Virus record (IMG/VR): IMGVR_UViG_3300025289_000060
Location: 1-39,462 of that record
Source: a virus
Reading direction: 5' to 3' (one strand)
DNA length: 39,462 nt
Shown here: positions 6,102-12,865 of the stretch, piece after piece
How positions within the stretch are numbered: the stretch's first letter is position 1
Layout of the letters: the number at the start of each line of letters is the position of its first letter
The notes under the pieces: model-generated
The model's input: the letters and a program-made list of their open reading frames with translations, nothing else
The model's database searches: none
Told to the model about the DNA's origin: nothing
Made by a program: the position numbers and the translations under genes

Positions 6102-7436
6102 GTGGATCTTTATCCTTTCCAGAAGGATGCCCTGACCTTCCTCGACGAAGCAGGAGGACGAGGCATCCTTGGTGACGAGATGGGGCTGGGCAAGACGGTC
6201 GAGGCGTTGGCTTGGGCCAGGACCAAGCCGGATATCAAGCGCGCCCTGATTATCTGCCCAGCCTCAGTTCTCTACAAGTGGCAGGACGAATGCAAGCGAT
6301 GGTGGGGGAAGCCGTCCGAAGTTATCGTAACTTCCAAGGACCCGATCGGCTACTGCCCCGTCACCATTATGACCTACGGCATCCTGACCAACCGAGTCCT
6401 GGAACTGGTCGGGAAGGTGTGGGATCTTGTCATTATTGACGAGTTTCATTATGTAAAGTCCTACAAGGCCAAACGAACGATCGCCGTCCAGGCGGTTGCC
6501 GCGGGAATTCGATACATCCTGCTCCTGTCCGGTACGCCCATGCTGAACCGCCCAATGGAATTGTTCAACGGGCTGAACATGATCAACAAGAAGGTGTGGG
6601 GTAGCCCTTTCGCATTTGGCCATCGCTACGCCGGCGGCCTGACTGATCGGGGCTGGTTCCAAGGATCATCCAATGAGGGGGAACTCCAGCGCCGCCTCCG
6701 GCCCTACATGATCCGCCGCCTGAAGACCGAGGTGCTAGCTCAGTTGCCGGAGCTTCGACGTATCTATGTCCCTATTGACATACCCAACATGAAGGAGTAC
6801 AAGCAGGTAAGAGCACAGGTCCGGGCCGCCCTCAAGGAATTCGACCCCACACACAAGGGCTACTTCGTCAACGCCCTAGACAAGCTCAATGCCCTGCGCA
6901 GGGTCGTTGGGATAGGTAAGAGCACGGTTGCGATCGAGTGGGCGGAAGAGTTCCTATCCCAGACCGAAAGTAAGTTGGTCATCTTCGTCCACCACAAAGA
7001 GAACATGGACACGATCCAGAAGGCCCTGCACGAAAAGTACGGGGTCACTACCATATCAGGGGAGACCCCGGCCCGGTTCCGCTCAGATAGGATCGGCACG
7101 TTCCAACATCCCGGCCGGCCCCGTGTCATGATCGTCACCATGGCAGGGGGCGAGGGCATCGACCTGTTCGGGCTAAATGGGGTGGACTCCAGCACTCTGC
7201 TCATGGTAGAGCGAGAATGGAACCCGGCCCGAGAAGAGCAGATGGAGGCCCGGCTGCATCGCTTGGGTCAAAGATCTGCGGTCAATGCATACTACCTTTC
7301 AGCACGACGAACCGTGGACGACAAGTTCTACCACCTGGTCGAAGCCAAACGGGAGATCCTCAAGCGTATCATCGGGGCCGATGTTCCAACTACCCTGGTC
7401 AAAGACCTGATTGAGTCTCTGGAGATTGATACTTGA
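6102..7436 (+). CDS. SNF2-family DEAD-like helicase/translocase
   Basis: 444 residues from GTG 6102, chosen because AGAAGGA lies seven bases upstream and the domain starts immediately (LYPFQKDAL); the longer TTG start at 6063 would begin inside the terminator hairpin. Helicase motifs in order: GDEMGLGKT at 24-32 (Walker A), ICPASVLYKW, DEFH at 113-116 (Walker B), LSGTP at 142-146, MAGGEGIDLF (motif V) and EARLHRLGQRS (motif VI). This is the Swi2/Snf2 layout, closest in size to SMARCAL1-like minimal translocases. It probably remodels DNA-protein complexes or forks during phage replication. Confidence 0.88.
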   Translation: MDLYPFQKDALTFLDEAGGRGILGDEMGLGKTVEALAWARTKPDIKRALIICPASVLYKWQDECKRWWGKPSEVIVTSKDPIGYCPVTIMTYGILTNRVLELVGKVWDLVIIDEFHYVKSYKAKRTIAVQAVAAGIRYILLLSGTPMLNRPMELFNGLNMINKKVWGSPFAFGHRYAGGLTDRGWFQGSSNEGELQRRLRPYMIRRLKTEVLAQLPELRRIYVPIDIPNMKEYKQVRAQVRAALKEFDPTHKGYFVNALDKLNALRRVVGIGKSTVAIEWAEEFLSQTESKLVIFVHHKENMDTIQKALHEKYGVTTISGETPARFRSDRIGTFQHPGRPRVMIVTMAGGEGIDLFGLNGVDSSTLLMVEREWNPAREEQMEARLHRLGQRSAVNAYYLSARRTVDDKFYHLVEAKREILKRIIGADVPTTLVKDLIESLEIDT

Positions 7437-7460
7437 CAACCCGGAAAGTCGTGGTAACAT
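7433..7460 (+). promoter_or_regulatory. Sigma70-type promoter for the tRNA-like module
   Basis: TTGACA (7433-7438), 16-base spacer, TAACAT (7455-7460). The -35 is a perfect consensus and the -10 matches four of six. Predicted start is near 7467, within a base or two of the first TGGCGGG module, so the transcript would begin with that structure. The -35 overlaps the stop codon of the helicase gene. Confidence 0.6.
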
Positions 7461-7465
7461 GATGA

Positions 7466-7583
7466 TGGCGGGCGGCGTGAATATAGGACACGCAAAGGGT
7501 GAAGGGGCATGGGCCGGAGATGCGGCGCGAGAGCGTGACAGCGGTGGAGCCAGCCTAGAGCCGGTGCAAGTCCGGCCCCGCCA
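7466..7583 (+). ncRNA. tRNA-like structured RNA, module A
   Basis: TGGCGGG (7466-7472) pairs with CCCGCCA (7577-7583), a 7-bp end stem. Two bases later GCGTG/CACGC (7475-7479 with 7489-7493) forms a D-arm-like hairpin whose 9-base loop contains GG. At the 3' side GCCGG/CCGGC (7560-7564 with 7572-7576) encloses a 7-base loop and abuts the end stem directly, as a T-arm does. The middle, about 66 bases, is too long for a simple anticodon plus variable arm; it holds a GCGC-GAGA-GCGT hairpin. A promoter sits just upstream. It is not a normal tRNA: the T-loop lacks TTC and position 8 is C. No coding signal with a ribosome site is present. Confidence 0.5.
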
Positions 7584-7604
7584 ACTGACTGGGACAAGCC
7601 TGCG

Positions 7605-7790
7605 ATGCGCCTAGCATTCATGTTCGGACGAGGCTTTGTTGGCCTCGATAGCCCGACGGGCAGAAGCCGAATAGGCCTCCGCGTGGTAAATATCGGGGAC
7701 CGAACCGACCCAGACGGGGCGCTGAGAGCAGGCAAATTTACAACGGCTGTGAAGATGGCACTTTCGGTGAAGATGGCGGGCGGCGTGTGA
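7605..7790 (+). CDS. Doubtful small ORF between modules A and B
   Basis: 61 codons starting ATGCGCCTAGCATTC, without a convincing ribosome site. It ends in TGATG overlap with the HNH gene, which would allow coupling. Its last codons read through an 11-base direct repeat GTGAAGATGGC (7749-7759 and 7767-7777) and the 5' end of module B, giving VKMALSVKMAGGV. I recognise no family and regard it as likely non-coding; it is listed because nothing else accounts for 7584-7773. Confidence 0.2.
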   Translation: MRLAFMFGRGFVGLDSPTGRSRIGLRVVNIGDRTDPDGALRAGKFTTAVKMALSVKMAGGV

Positions 7791-8146
7791 TGAAACGATG
7801 TCCATCGTGTGATACCTACAGGCCAGAATCTGATTTCCATAGAGATGCATCCAGATCAGATGGCCTGGATTGGCGGTGCAAGCGATGTAAGTATGAAAGG
7901 GAAACCGCCAGGGCTCGGCGGGAAAGAGACGCCAGGCGCTATGCTAAAGACGCACGCCGGCCCCTTGCCAGATCGGCGGCAAAGGCTAAATGGGGCAGCC
8001 CCTTGAGCCATTCATGCTCTATCCTAGGATGTCAAAAGCAAGCCGAGGAATGGCATCATCTGAACTACAATCATGCGCTTGTTGTACTTCCTTTGTGCCG
8101 GGAACATCACACAATCGAGCGCGAACAGTAGCGCCCGGCCCCGCCA
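7774..8146 (+). mobile_element. Module B: same ends as modules A and C, interior replaced by an HNH gene
   Basis: The element starts TGGCGGGCGGCGTG (7774-7787), identical to the first 14 bases of module A, and ends CCCGGCCCCGCCAACTGACT (8135-8154), matching the 3' end of A and most of C. TGGCGGG and CCCGCCA form the same 7-bp end stem. The HNH ORF fills the interior almost exactly: its ATG is at base 17 and its stop is 4 bases before the conserved 3' segment. This looks like an endonuclease gene lodged in, or carried by, a structured RNA element. The mechanism is inference. Confidence 0.5.
7790..8131 (+). CDS. HNH endonuclease, homing-type
   Basis: 113 residues from ATG 7790 (an in-frame GTG lies one codon upstream). 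No strong SD is visible; translation may depend on the TGATG overlap with the upstream ORF. An N-terminal zinc ribbon uses CPSC at 4-7 and CKRC at 30-33, then a very basic helical region, then the HNH core: C76...C81, EWHHLNYNH at 87-95 and LPLCREHH at 100-107. His-His-Asn with Cys/His zinc ligands fits phage HNH nucleases that nick or cut DNA to spread themselves. It lacks a RuvC domain, so it is not IscB or IsrB. It is housed inside module B. Confidence 0.8.
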   Translation: MKRCPSCDTYRPESDFHRDASRSDGLDWRCKRCKYERETARARRERDARRYAKDARRPLARSAAKAKWGSPLSHSCSILGCQKQAEEWHHLNYNHALVVLPLCREHHTIEREQ

Positions 8147-8206
8147 ACTGACTAGGGTGCCCCTCCATGTGGTGCGCACGTCCCAGACACCACCGGAGAT
8201 GCACAA

Positions 8207-8315
8207 TGGCGGGCGGCCAATCCTGCGGGAACGGCCTATACGGGCAGATAACAGATAGCCGTAATGGAGCCTGCAACTGCCGACAACGAGCCGGGAGGAA
8301 GCCCGGCCCCCGCCA
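8207..8315 (+). ncRNA. tRNA-like structured RNA, module C, in the leader of the next gene
   Basis: TGGCGGG (8207-8213) pairs with CCCGCCA (8309-8315) as in modules A and B. A D-arm-like GGCC/GGCC stem (8215-8218 with 8233-8236) has a GGG-containing loop; the 3' hairpin GCCGGG/CCCGGC (8290-8295 with 8302-8307) sits one base from the end stem. GGCAG (8243-8247) can pair with CTGCC (8277-8281) to close the middle. Its sequence differs from A except at the ends and stems, which suggests conserved structure. It ends 20 bases before the next ATG, so it may regulate that gene. Confidence 0.45.
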
Positions 8316-8335
8316 ACTAACGAAGGAGAAGCACA

Positions 8336-8602
8336 ATGGCTGATAGGGTAGTTCGATTGATCCTCACAGAAATCAAACCAGATAGCGCCGATTACAAGAA
8401 CCGCCTGACTCTGAGCGGAAGTCCTATTTCGGTCGCCGTTGATGTTCCAGAGCCAATGCTGGAGGGCGACTCGTTGACTCCTCAGGGCCTAGCCTACGTC
8501 ATGACGGAGATCGATTTGGCTCTCCAGCGAGGCTATGCCCTGCGGAAGGCCGAGTACGACGACATCATCAGCGGAGCCTATGTCAAGAAATCAAAGAAGT
8601 AA
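8336..8602 (+). CDS. Hypothetical protein, 88 aa
   Basis: AAGGAG site upstream of ATG 8336. Begins MADRVVRLILTEIKPDS, mostly mixed beta/alpha character, ending in a basic YVKKSKK tail. No transmembrane segment and no recognised family. Its leader contains module C and the gene is followed by a second structured RNA, so it sits in an unusually structured transcript. Confidence 0.7.
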   Translation: MADRVVRLILTEIKPDSADYKNRLTLSGSPISVAVDVPEPMLEGDSLTPQGLAYVMTEIDLALQRGYALRKAEYDDIISGAYVKKSKK

Positions 8603-8609
8603 CCCGCGA

Positions 8610-8690
8610 GCTTCCCCGCCCGCGACAAGGTGATGGCCGCATAGATGCCTGGGACTGAGGTCATCAACCCAGGCTTGGCGGCGGGGAGGC
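8610..8690 (+). ncRNA. Structured intergenic RNA (11-bp outer helix plus inner hairpin)
   Basis: Bases 8610-8620 pair with 8680-8690 over 11 consecutive pairs, one of them G-T. Inside, GCCTGGG (8647-8653) pairs perfectly with CCCAGGC (8668-8674) around a 14-base loop. The element fills the gap between two genes and ends 19 bases before the next ATG, with the SD (AAGGAGG) outside it. No T tract follows, so it is more like a leader or mRNA-stability structure than a terminator. No known riboswitch class recognised. Confidence 0.5.
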
Positions 8691-8709
8691 CCAAACAGAA
8701 GGAGGACCG

Positions 8710-9033
8710 ATGTCTAGCAACTTACTCAAGAATGTACCCAAGTTCGTTTGGTATCAAGGGGAGAAGTGGACGGTAATCGCCGCGCCAAAACCGAACAAGA
8801 CCCAGCAGTTCCTTTTGGTACAGCGAGAAGCCGATACCGTTGAAGAGGATGGGAAACCAACCATCGAGATGATCGTTTTGTTTCCCCCCGATGAAGAGTG
8901 CTATCCAGACACTCCACATGTCCGAACACTCATGAAGAGTCGTGAGAAGGCAAATACACGACTAGAGGCGGCGCTCTTAGAGACTGAGCATCAGCTTGAC
9001 GATGCGTGGCTTGGGATGTTCCAGGAGGACTGA
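8710..9033 (+). CDS. Hypothetical protein, 107 aa
   Basis: AAGGAGG upstream. Begins MSSNLLKNVPKFVWYQGEKW; the first two thirds look beta-rich, the last third (about 75-105) is a charged helix. Soluble, acidic. No recognised family. Stop overlaps the next start (TGATG). Confidence 0.7.
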   Translation: MSSNLLKNVPKFVWYQGEKWTVIAAPKPNKTQQFLLVQREADTVEEDGKPTIEMIVLFPPDEECYPDTPHVRTLMKSREKANTRLEAALLETEHQLDDAWLGMFQED

Positions 9034-9218
9034 TGAACAAAAAGAATGCCCTTCGCATTTTGGTTGGAGCTCCCATAATTCTCATCGTGGGAGCCATATT
9101 CCTATGGAAGCCTATCATTCTGATTGGTACTTCGATGGTATCGATCGGCATATCCCTATCATGGATCGCAGGTGGGATGCTCCTTGCCGTTCTCTTTGGA
9201 GAGGAGAAATGGCTATGA
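9033..9218 (+). CDS. Small two-span membrane protein, 61 aa
   Basis: ATG 9033 overlaps the previous stop, with GGAGG seven bases upstream. MNKKNALRI is a basic N-terminus, followed by two hydrophobic helices (about 8-30 and 32-54) and the end GEEKWL. The charge pattern puts the N-terminus in the cytoplasm. The stop overlaps the next gene start. Function unknown. Confidence 0.6.
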   Translation: MNKKNALRILVGAPIILIVGAIFLWKPIILIGTSMVSIGISLSWIAGGMLLAVLFGEEKWL

Positions 9219-9514
9219 CCTTCAAACCCATCACCTACGAGACCTATGGGAAGACAGAGACCTGGGGCGTAGACTATGAGAACAACCTTGTCCTCACCCC
9301 AGGGGGGAATGTCCTTCCCGTGTCGGGCCTTATTGAATGGCTCCGGCATATCACTCACACGAATGATCTTTACTCTGAGCGACTCCAACGTGTGCGGCTC
9401 CTAGTAGGACCGGAGCAGCGGGCGTTGATTGAAAAGGACTGGGGTGAACGATGTAGAAGCGAGGCCGCAAGGCTTAGATCACAAGACACAGATAAGGAGA
9501 ACATAGATGCGTAA
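9215..9514 (+). CDS. Hypothetical protein, 99 aa
   Basis: ATG 9215 was chosen because GAGGAG lies eight bases upstream and the start overlaps the preceding stop (ATGA); ATG 9209 is too close to that site. The N-terminal half is probably beta-rich (TWGVDYENNLVLTPGG), the C-terminal half a charged helix (LYSERLQRVRLLVG to the end). No family recognised. Ends 8 bases inside the next gene. Confidence 0.65.
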   Translation: MTFKPITYETYGKTETWGVDYENNLVLTPGGNVLPVSGLIEWLRHITHTNDLYSERLQRVRLLVGPEQRALIEKDWGERCRSEAARLRSQDTDKENIDA

Positions 9515-10244
9515 GTACACAGAAAGGCCGCCGACACCCCAAGGGAGAGCCGAGGTCCGTCTGCTGAAGGACGAGATCAAGCTCATCGATCTAGATACGT
9601 CCGAGGTCCATCATATCGATCCGGCGGACATTGGCGAAGATACGGTCGTAAAGCCTGGCCGGAATCTGTTCTACCGCCTGTCATCCGATGGGCGCAAGCT
9701 ATACGGGCTCAACCCTTGGGATGGACAATACTTCCTCAAGGTGAAGGCGTTCCTGCCTCCCCCGAGGTCCGAGAACCAGACCATCCCCGCAACGTATGTC
9801 CTTCCTGGCGGCAAGGACATGGGCGGGTGGGTGTCTCGGGATCGATCCGTGTTCAATGTCCTCTTCGAGATCATCGGAGGGGAGTTCGAGGGGATGTCCG
9901 CCGTCAAGATGTTTACCTACCTGTTCCGCGCCGGTCAGGAAGACCTCGTGGAGATGGTGGGATCCGGAGGTAAGGCATACCAGGCGCTCGAAGAGTTCCT
10001 CGGGGCCGCCGGGTTCGACTGGGACAAGGATAACGTCCAGTTCTCGAACAACATCCTACCGGACCTACAGGACCTCCTCTTGAAGAGGGGCGTCGTGTTC
10101 CTGGGCAAGTTCGAAAAGGGCTGGCTGACCAGCTTCAGCAAACCTCCGGCAGGGATGGCTCCCCCAACCAAGAAGGTCCGCAAGCCGAGGGAAAAGAAGG
10201 TCGTGGTTGAAGGTGAACCGCGAGATGAGCCGGCGGAAGAGTAA
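9507..10244 (+). CDS. Hypothetical protein with charged tail, 245 aa
   Basis: Begins MRKYTERPPTPQGRAEVRL after an AAGGAG site. About 200 residues of mixed fold are followed by a Pro-rich strongly basic stretch (PPTKKVRKPREKK) and an acidic end (GEPRDEPAEE). A globular domain with a charged disordered tail is common in DNA-associated phage proteins, but I see no OB-fold signature or catalytic motif. It lies upstream of the RNA ligase and primase genes. Function unknown. Confidence 0.7.
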   Translation: MRKYTERPPTPQGRAEVRLLKDEIKLIDLDTSEVHHIDPADIGEDTVVKPGRNLFYRLSSDGRKLYGLNPWDGQYFLKVKAFLPPPRSENQTIPATYVLPGGKDMGGWVSRDRSVFNVLFEIIGGEFEGMSAVKMFTYLFRAGQEDLVEMVGSGGKAYQALEEFLGAAGFDWDKDNVQFSNNILPDLQDLLLKRGVVFLGKFEKGWLTSFSKPPAGMAPPTKKVRKPREKKVVVEGEPRDEPAEE

Positions 10245-10303
10245 GACCTACTTAGTAGGTCACATGACCTACTTTAGATAGCCGAGCGGCCTCGCTTCCG
10301 CTC
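10245..10303 (+). promoter_or_regulatory. Mutually exclusive hairpins and a third hairpin upstream of the zinc-finger gene
   Basis: Three alternating copies GACCTAC (10245-10251), GTAGGTC (10255-10261) and GACCTAC (10266-10272) allow either of two 7-bp hairpins but not both; the second is followed by TTT. This is the geometry of a simple terminator/antiterminator or of a protein operator. A further 6-bp hairpin pairs 10284-10289 with 10298-10303. The set starts directly after a stop codon and ends just before the SD of the next gene. Confidence 0.5.
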
Positions 10304-10320
10304 GCACCTTAGGAGGAACA

Positions 10321-10662
10321 ATGAACGTGGAAGGGTTCGTACCAGATTACACACCGGGCGTCGATACAAAGTGTGATATGTGCTTCGGAACAGGGGAAGC
10401 ACAGACCTACGTCACGGAAGACGGCGAACAGATTTGGGGAACAACCGATGTCAATTGGGAACTACCGGAGGGTGCTAAGATCGCTGAGGTTCTTTGTAGA
10501 ACCTGTGGTGGGACGGGTATCATGCCAGAGACTTTGAAGCCCGGTTACTGGCAACAGCGGATTGAGGAGTGCAAAAAGGGCAACAACCCTCTAAACGTTC
10601 TCAAGATGGCCATCAACCCTCTAAACGTTCTCAGGATAGCCATCAAAGCCATCGTTGGTTAG
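10321..10662 (+). CDS. DnaJ-type zinc-finger protein, 113 aa
   Basis: AGGAGG upstream. Two CxxCxGTG units (CDMCFGTG near residues 19-26 and CRTCGGTG near 60-67) match the zinc-binding repeats of the DnaJ Cys-rich domain, without a J domain. Such stand-alone modules are frequent small phage proteins. The C-terminus ends with NPLNVLKMAI followed by NPLNVLRIAI, the product of a 30-base tandem duplication. Upstream of the RNA ligase gene by 11 bases. Confidence 0.7.
   Translation: MNVEGFVPDYTPGVDTKCDMCFGTGEAQTYVTEDGEQIWGTTDVNWELPEGAKIAEVLCRTCGGTGIMPETLKPGYWQQRIEECKKGNNPLNVLKMAINPLNVLRIAIKAIVG
10584..10643 (+). repeat. Two tandem 30-base repeats inside a gene
   Basis: 10584-10613 and 10614-10643 differ at only two positions and stay in frame, duplicating ten residues (NPLNVLKMAI / NPLNVLRIAI) at the C-terminus of the zinc-finger protein. 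Looks like a recent slippage or unequal-crossover event. Confidence 0.85.
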
Positions 10663-10673
10663 TAGGAGGAACC

Positions 10674-11570
10674 ATGCATATCAGTTCGTATGCTACGGTG
10701 TACGCCCTGGGACACAAAGCTATTTTGGACATCTTCTCCAGTTCAGTAGTGGTGCAGGAGAAGATCGACGGCTCCCAGTTTAGTATGGCCAGGACAGAAT
10801 CAGGAGAACTGGTCTGCCGCTCCAAGTCCGCCGAGATCCAGATAGACGAGCCGGAGAAGATGTTCAAGAATGCCGTCGATACGGCCAAGTCACTTGATCT
10901 TCGTCCGGGCTGGGTCTACCGCTGTGAGTATCTAAGTAAGCCAAAACACAACACACTGGCGTACGATCGTACGCCCAACAAGTACCTAATCGTCTTCGAC
11001 ATAGACACCGGGACGGAAAGCTACGTATCGCAGGGGGGCCTGGCCCTTGAGTGCGAGAGGTTGGGCTTGGAATACGTCCCACTATTCTATGAGGGCAAGA
11101 TTACGGGAATGGCTGACCTGGACACATTCCTTGATCAGGTATCCGTCCTCGGGGGCTCCAAGATCGAGGGCGTCGTCGTCAAGAACTACGACCAATTCAC
11201 CCCAGAGAAGAAGGTGGCGATGGGGAAGTTTGTCTCCGAGCGGTTCAAAGAGATCCACAACGCCGACTGGAAGGAACGCAATCCATCTACCAAGGACATC
11301 GTTACCCGTATCGTAGACAAATACCGCTCGGAAGCCCGCTGGGAAAAAGCTATTCAGCACCTCCGCGACGTCGGGAACCTGACTGAATCTCCCAAGGACA
11401 TTGGGGCGCTTATCAAGGCAGTTCCAGAAGACATCCTGACGGAATGTGCAGATGAGATCATGGAAGCCCTATTCACCCACATTTGGCCGGACATTCGGCG
11501 TGGGGTGACCCGAGGGCTTCCCGAATGGTACAAACGAAAACTAGCAGAGACTTCCTTCCCGACTGGGTAA
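10674..11570 (+). CDS. RNA ligase, Rnl2-like
   Basis: 298 residues from ATG 10674, which has AGGAGG six bases upstream; a longer in-frame start would overlap the previous gene. Nucleotidyltransferase motifs are visible: QEKIDGS at 28-34 with K30 the likely AMP-accepting lysine, YRCEYLSKPKHNTLAY (motif III region), LIVFDID (IIIa-like), EGVVVK at 165-170 (motif IV) and KKVAMGKF (motif V region). The C-terminal ~100 helical residues fit the extra domain of Rnl2/DraRnl-type enzymes. In T4, RNA ligase repairs cleaved tRNA during infection; that role here is inference. Confidence 0.8.
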   Translation: MHISSYATVYALGHKAILDIFSSSVVVQEKIDGSQFSMARTESGELVCRSKSAEIQIDEPEKMFKNAVDTAKSLDLRPGWVYRCEYLSKPKHNTLAYDRTPNKYLIVFDIDTGTESYVSQGGLALECERLGLEYVPLFYEGKITGMADLDTFLDQVSVLGGSKIEGVVVKNYDQFTPEKKVAMGKFVSERFKEIHNADWKERNPSTKDIVTRIVDKYRSEARWEKAIQHLRDVGNLTESPKDIGALIKAVPEDILTECADEIMEALFTHIWPDIRRGVTRGLPEWYKRKLAETSFPTG

Positions 11571-11573
11571 GTT

Positions 11574-12440
11574 ATGGTAACTCTGGATGACCTCATCGTT
11601 GCAGGGCAGGGTAGGCGTTACCAAGGCTATTTGGCTCTTGTCTGCCCGTTTCACAAGTCCTACCCGATCAGGCAGTCGCTCTTTGCGTGGCAGGATGGGT
11701 GGTTCCGTTGTGCCTCCTGTGGCAAGTCCGGCAGGAACGAGTATCTGCTGGACATCCTGCGGGGCCGTCCCGTGCGCATCTCGGTCGATGAAGTCACGGA
11801 TTGGGTGCCTCCGACCCTCCCAACCGACCCTGCCGAGATCGACAAATTCTGTGGGAAGGCACATGAAACCCTAATCAACAACCCCGCCTTCGCCTGGTAC
11901 TACCAGATGCGGGGGGTGGAGGATATGATTGAAATCGCCCTGCTGGGGTGGTATAATGGATGGGCTACAATTCCCGTCCGATCCCAAGAAGGTTCCATCC
12001 AAGGTGTCATTCTCCGAGCGGGACCCCATATCGAGCAAGCCAACGACGGTGTTCGGTTTCACCAGCCCCGAGGGCAGAAGGGCATGATGTACTGCCCGAA
12101 TTGGGGCCTGCTGAACAGGAGCAATAAGGCCGCAATCGTGTTTGGCATCTTCGACGCTCTGGCTGTGGCCTCTATTGGCATCCCCGTCGTTACCCCAACC
12201 TCGGGCAAGGATTCCTTCAAGCCAAAGTGGTTGGATGATGTATGGCGCGGATCGGTGATCATCGTACCGGACAAGAAGGAGGAGGCGACCGCCTACAAAC
12301 TTCACAAGGACCTGTCTCTGTTCGGTATCCACAACGACGTTCTGCTTCTAGACTATCCGAGCGGCACCAAAGATCCGGCGGATTACCTCCGCATGGGGAA
12401 ACGCTCCCAGTTAGAAAAGGTTCTGCATACCTATATCTAG
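11574..12440 (+). CDS. DnaG-like primase-related protein with altered TOPRIM site
   Basis: 288 residues. A CHC2-type zinc finger is seen as CPFH (24-27) and CASCGKSG (46-53). The C-terminal half aligns with TOPRIM: IVFGIFDALAVA at 188-199, VIIVPDKKEEA at 228-238 and DYPSGTKDPADYL. In active DnaG/gp4-type TOPRIM domains the first motif is E-G and the second D-x-D; here they are F-G and D-K-K, so two metal-binding acids are missing. It may be an inactive accessory or prime in another way. No strong SD; starts 3 bases after the ligase stop. The DnaB-like helicase follows nearby. Confidence 0.75.
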   Translation: MVTLDDLIVAGQGRRYQGYLALVCPFHKSYPIRQSLFAWQDGWFRCASCGKSGRNEYLLDILRGRPVRISVDEVTDWVPPTLPTDPAEIDKFCGKAHETLINNPAFAWYYQMRGVEDMIEIALLGWYNGWATIPVRSQEGSIQGVILRAGPHIEQANDGVRFHQPRGQKGMMYCPNWGLLNRSNKAAIVFGIFDALAVASIGIPVVTPTSGKDSFKPKWLDDVWRGSVIIVPDKKEEATAYKLHKDLSLFGIHNDVLLLDYPSGTKDPADYLRMGKRSQLEKVLHTYI

Positions 12441-12449
12441 AGAGATAGC

Positions 12450-12659
12450 ATGAATCAGATAAAAGACGAACTACCAATTTGTCCCGTGCATAAGAAATAC
12501 AAAGCTACGAAAGCGCCAACTACTGGATGCCCAGGATGTTGGCTGCGATGGCTAGCACGACAAAATCATAGAGGTGATTGGGCACTAAAGACCGAATTGG
12601 ATTCTCACATCCAGTTCTGTCATTCCGCACCCCGCTATGGACGAGATTGGGGACTATGA
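12450..12659 (+). CDS. Small zinc-ribbon protein, 69 aa
   Basis: Begins MNQIKDELPICPVHKKY. CPVH (11-14) and CPGC (28-31) form a probable zinc site; a basic, aromatic C-terminal part follows. The stop overlaps the next start. One of several tiny Cys-rich proteins in the replication block. SD is weak (AGAGA). Confidence 0.55.
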   Translation: MNQIKDELPICPVHKKYKATKAPTTGCPGCWLRWLARQNHRGDWALKTELDSHIQFCHSAPRYGRDWGL

Positions 12660-12865
12660 TCAGACATTGCCAAGCCTGTTCCGGCGCAAATGGTCTCTAC
12701 TATGTATATCCCGCCGTCCATTTAGGATTCCGTTCATCTGAAGGCGTTCTACTATGTGAGGATTGTCGCAAGTTGGATCATGAAACACTCAAGGAGATGC
12801 TGAGTGACACACCTGTTCGGCCTCGCAGAAATCGTAACCGGGAAAGCACTCGCAGGGGAGATTGA
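12656..12865 (+). CDS. Small zinc-ribbon protein overlapping the helicase gene
   Basis: ATG 12656 overlaps the previous stop (ATGA). CQAC at 5-8 and CEDC at 34-37 form a four-Cys zinc ribbon. The C-terminus (RPRRNRNRESTRRG) is very basic and would suit nucleic-acid binding; it is encoded in 62 bases shared, in another frame, with the start of the helicase gene. If the overlap is real, the basic tail is constrained by two frames. Confidence 0.55.
   Translation: MIRHCQACSGANGLYYVYPAVHLGFRSSEGVLLCEDCRKLDHETLKEMLSDTPVRPRRNRNRESTRRGD

Noticed and set aside
7540-7595. Cobalamin riboswitch from the CCGGTGCAAGTCCGG...CAACTG similarity
   Set aside because: The 3' core is shortened, the GGGAA and AGCCAGGAGACC elements are missing, and the next genes are not cobalamin-related. 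Modules B and C lack the similarity.
7459-7614. ORF beginning with three ATG codons through module A
   Set aside because: It has no ribosome site, begins before the predicted transcription start, and the segment is better explained by base pairing.
7774-8146. HEARO/omega RNA with IscB or IsrB
   Set aside because: The HNH protein is only 113 residues with no RuvC or PLMP domain, and the gene lies inside the element instead of downstream of the RNA.
7466-8315. Group I or group II intron
   Set aside because: I see no conserved intron core or domain V, and the modules lie between genes, not inside one.
8206-8340. 45-codon ORF through module C
   Set aside because: No ribosome site; its end overlaps the next gene start, and similarity to module A is explained by stems.
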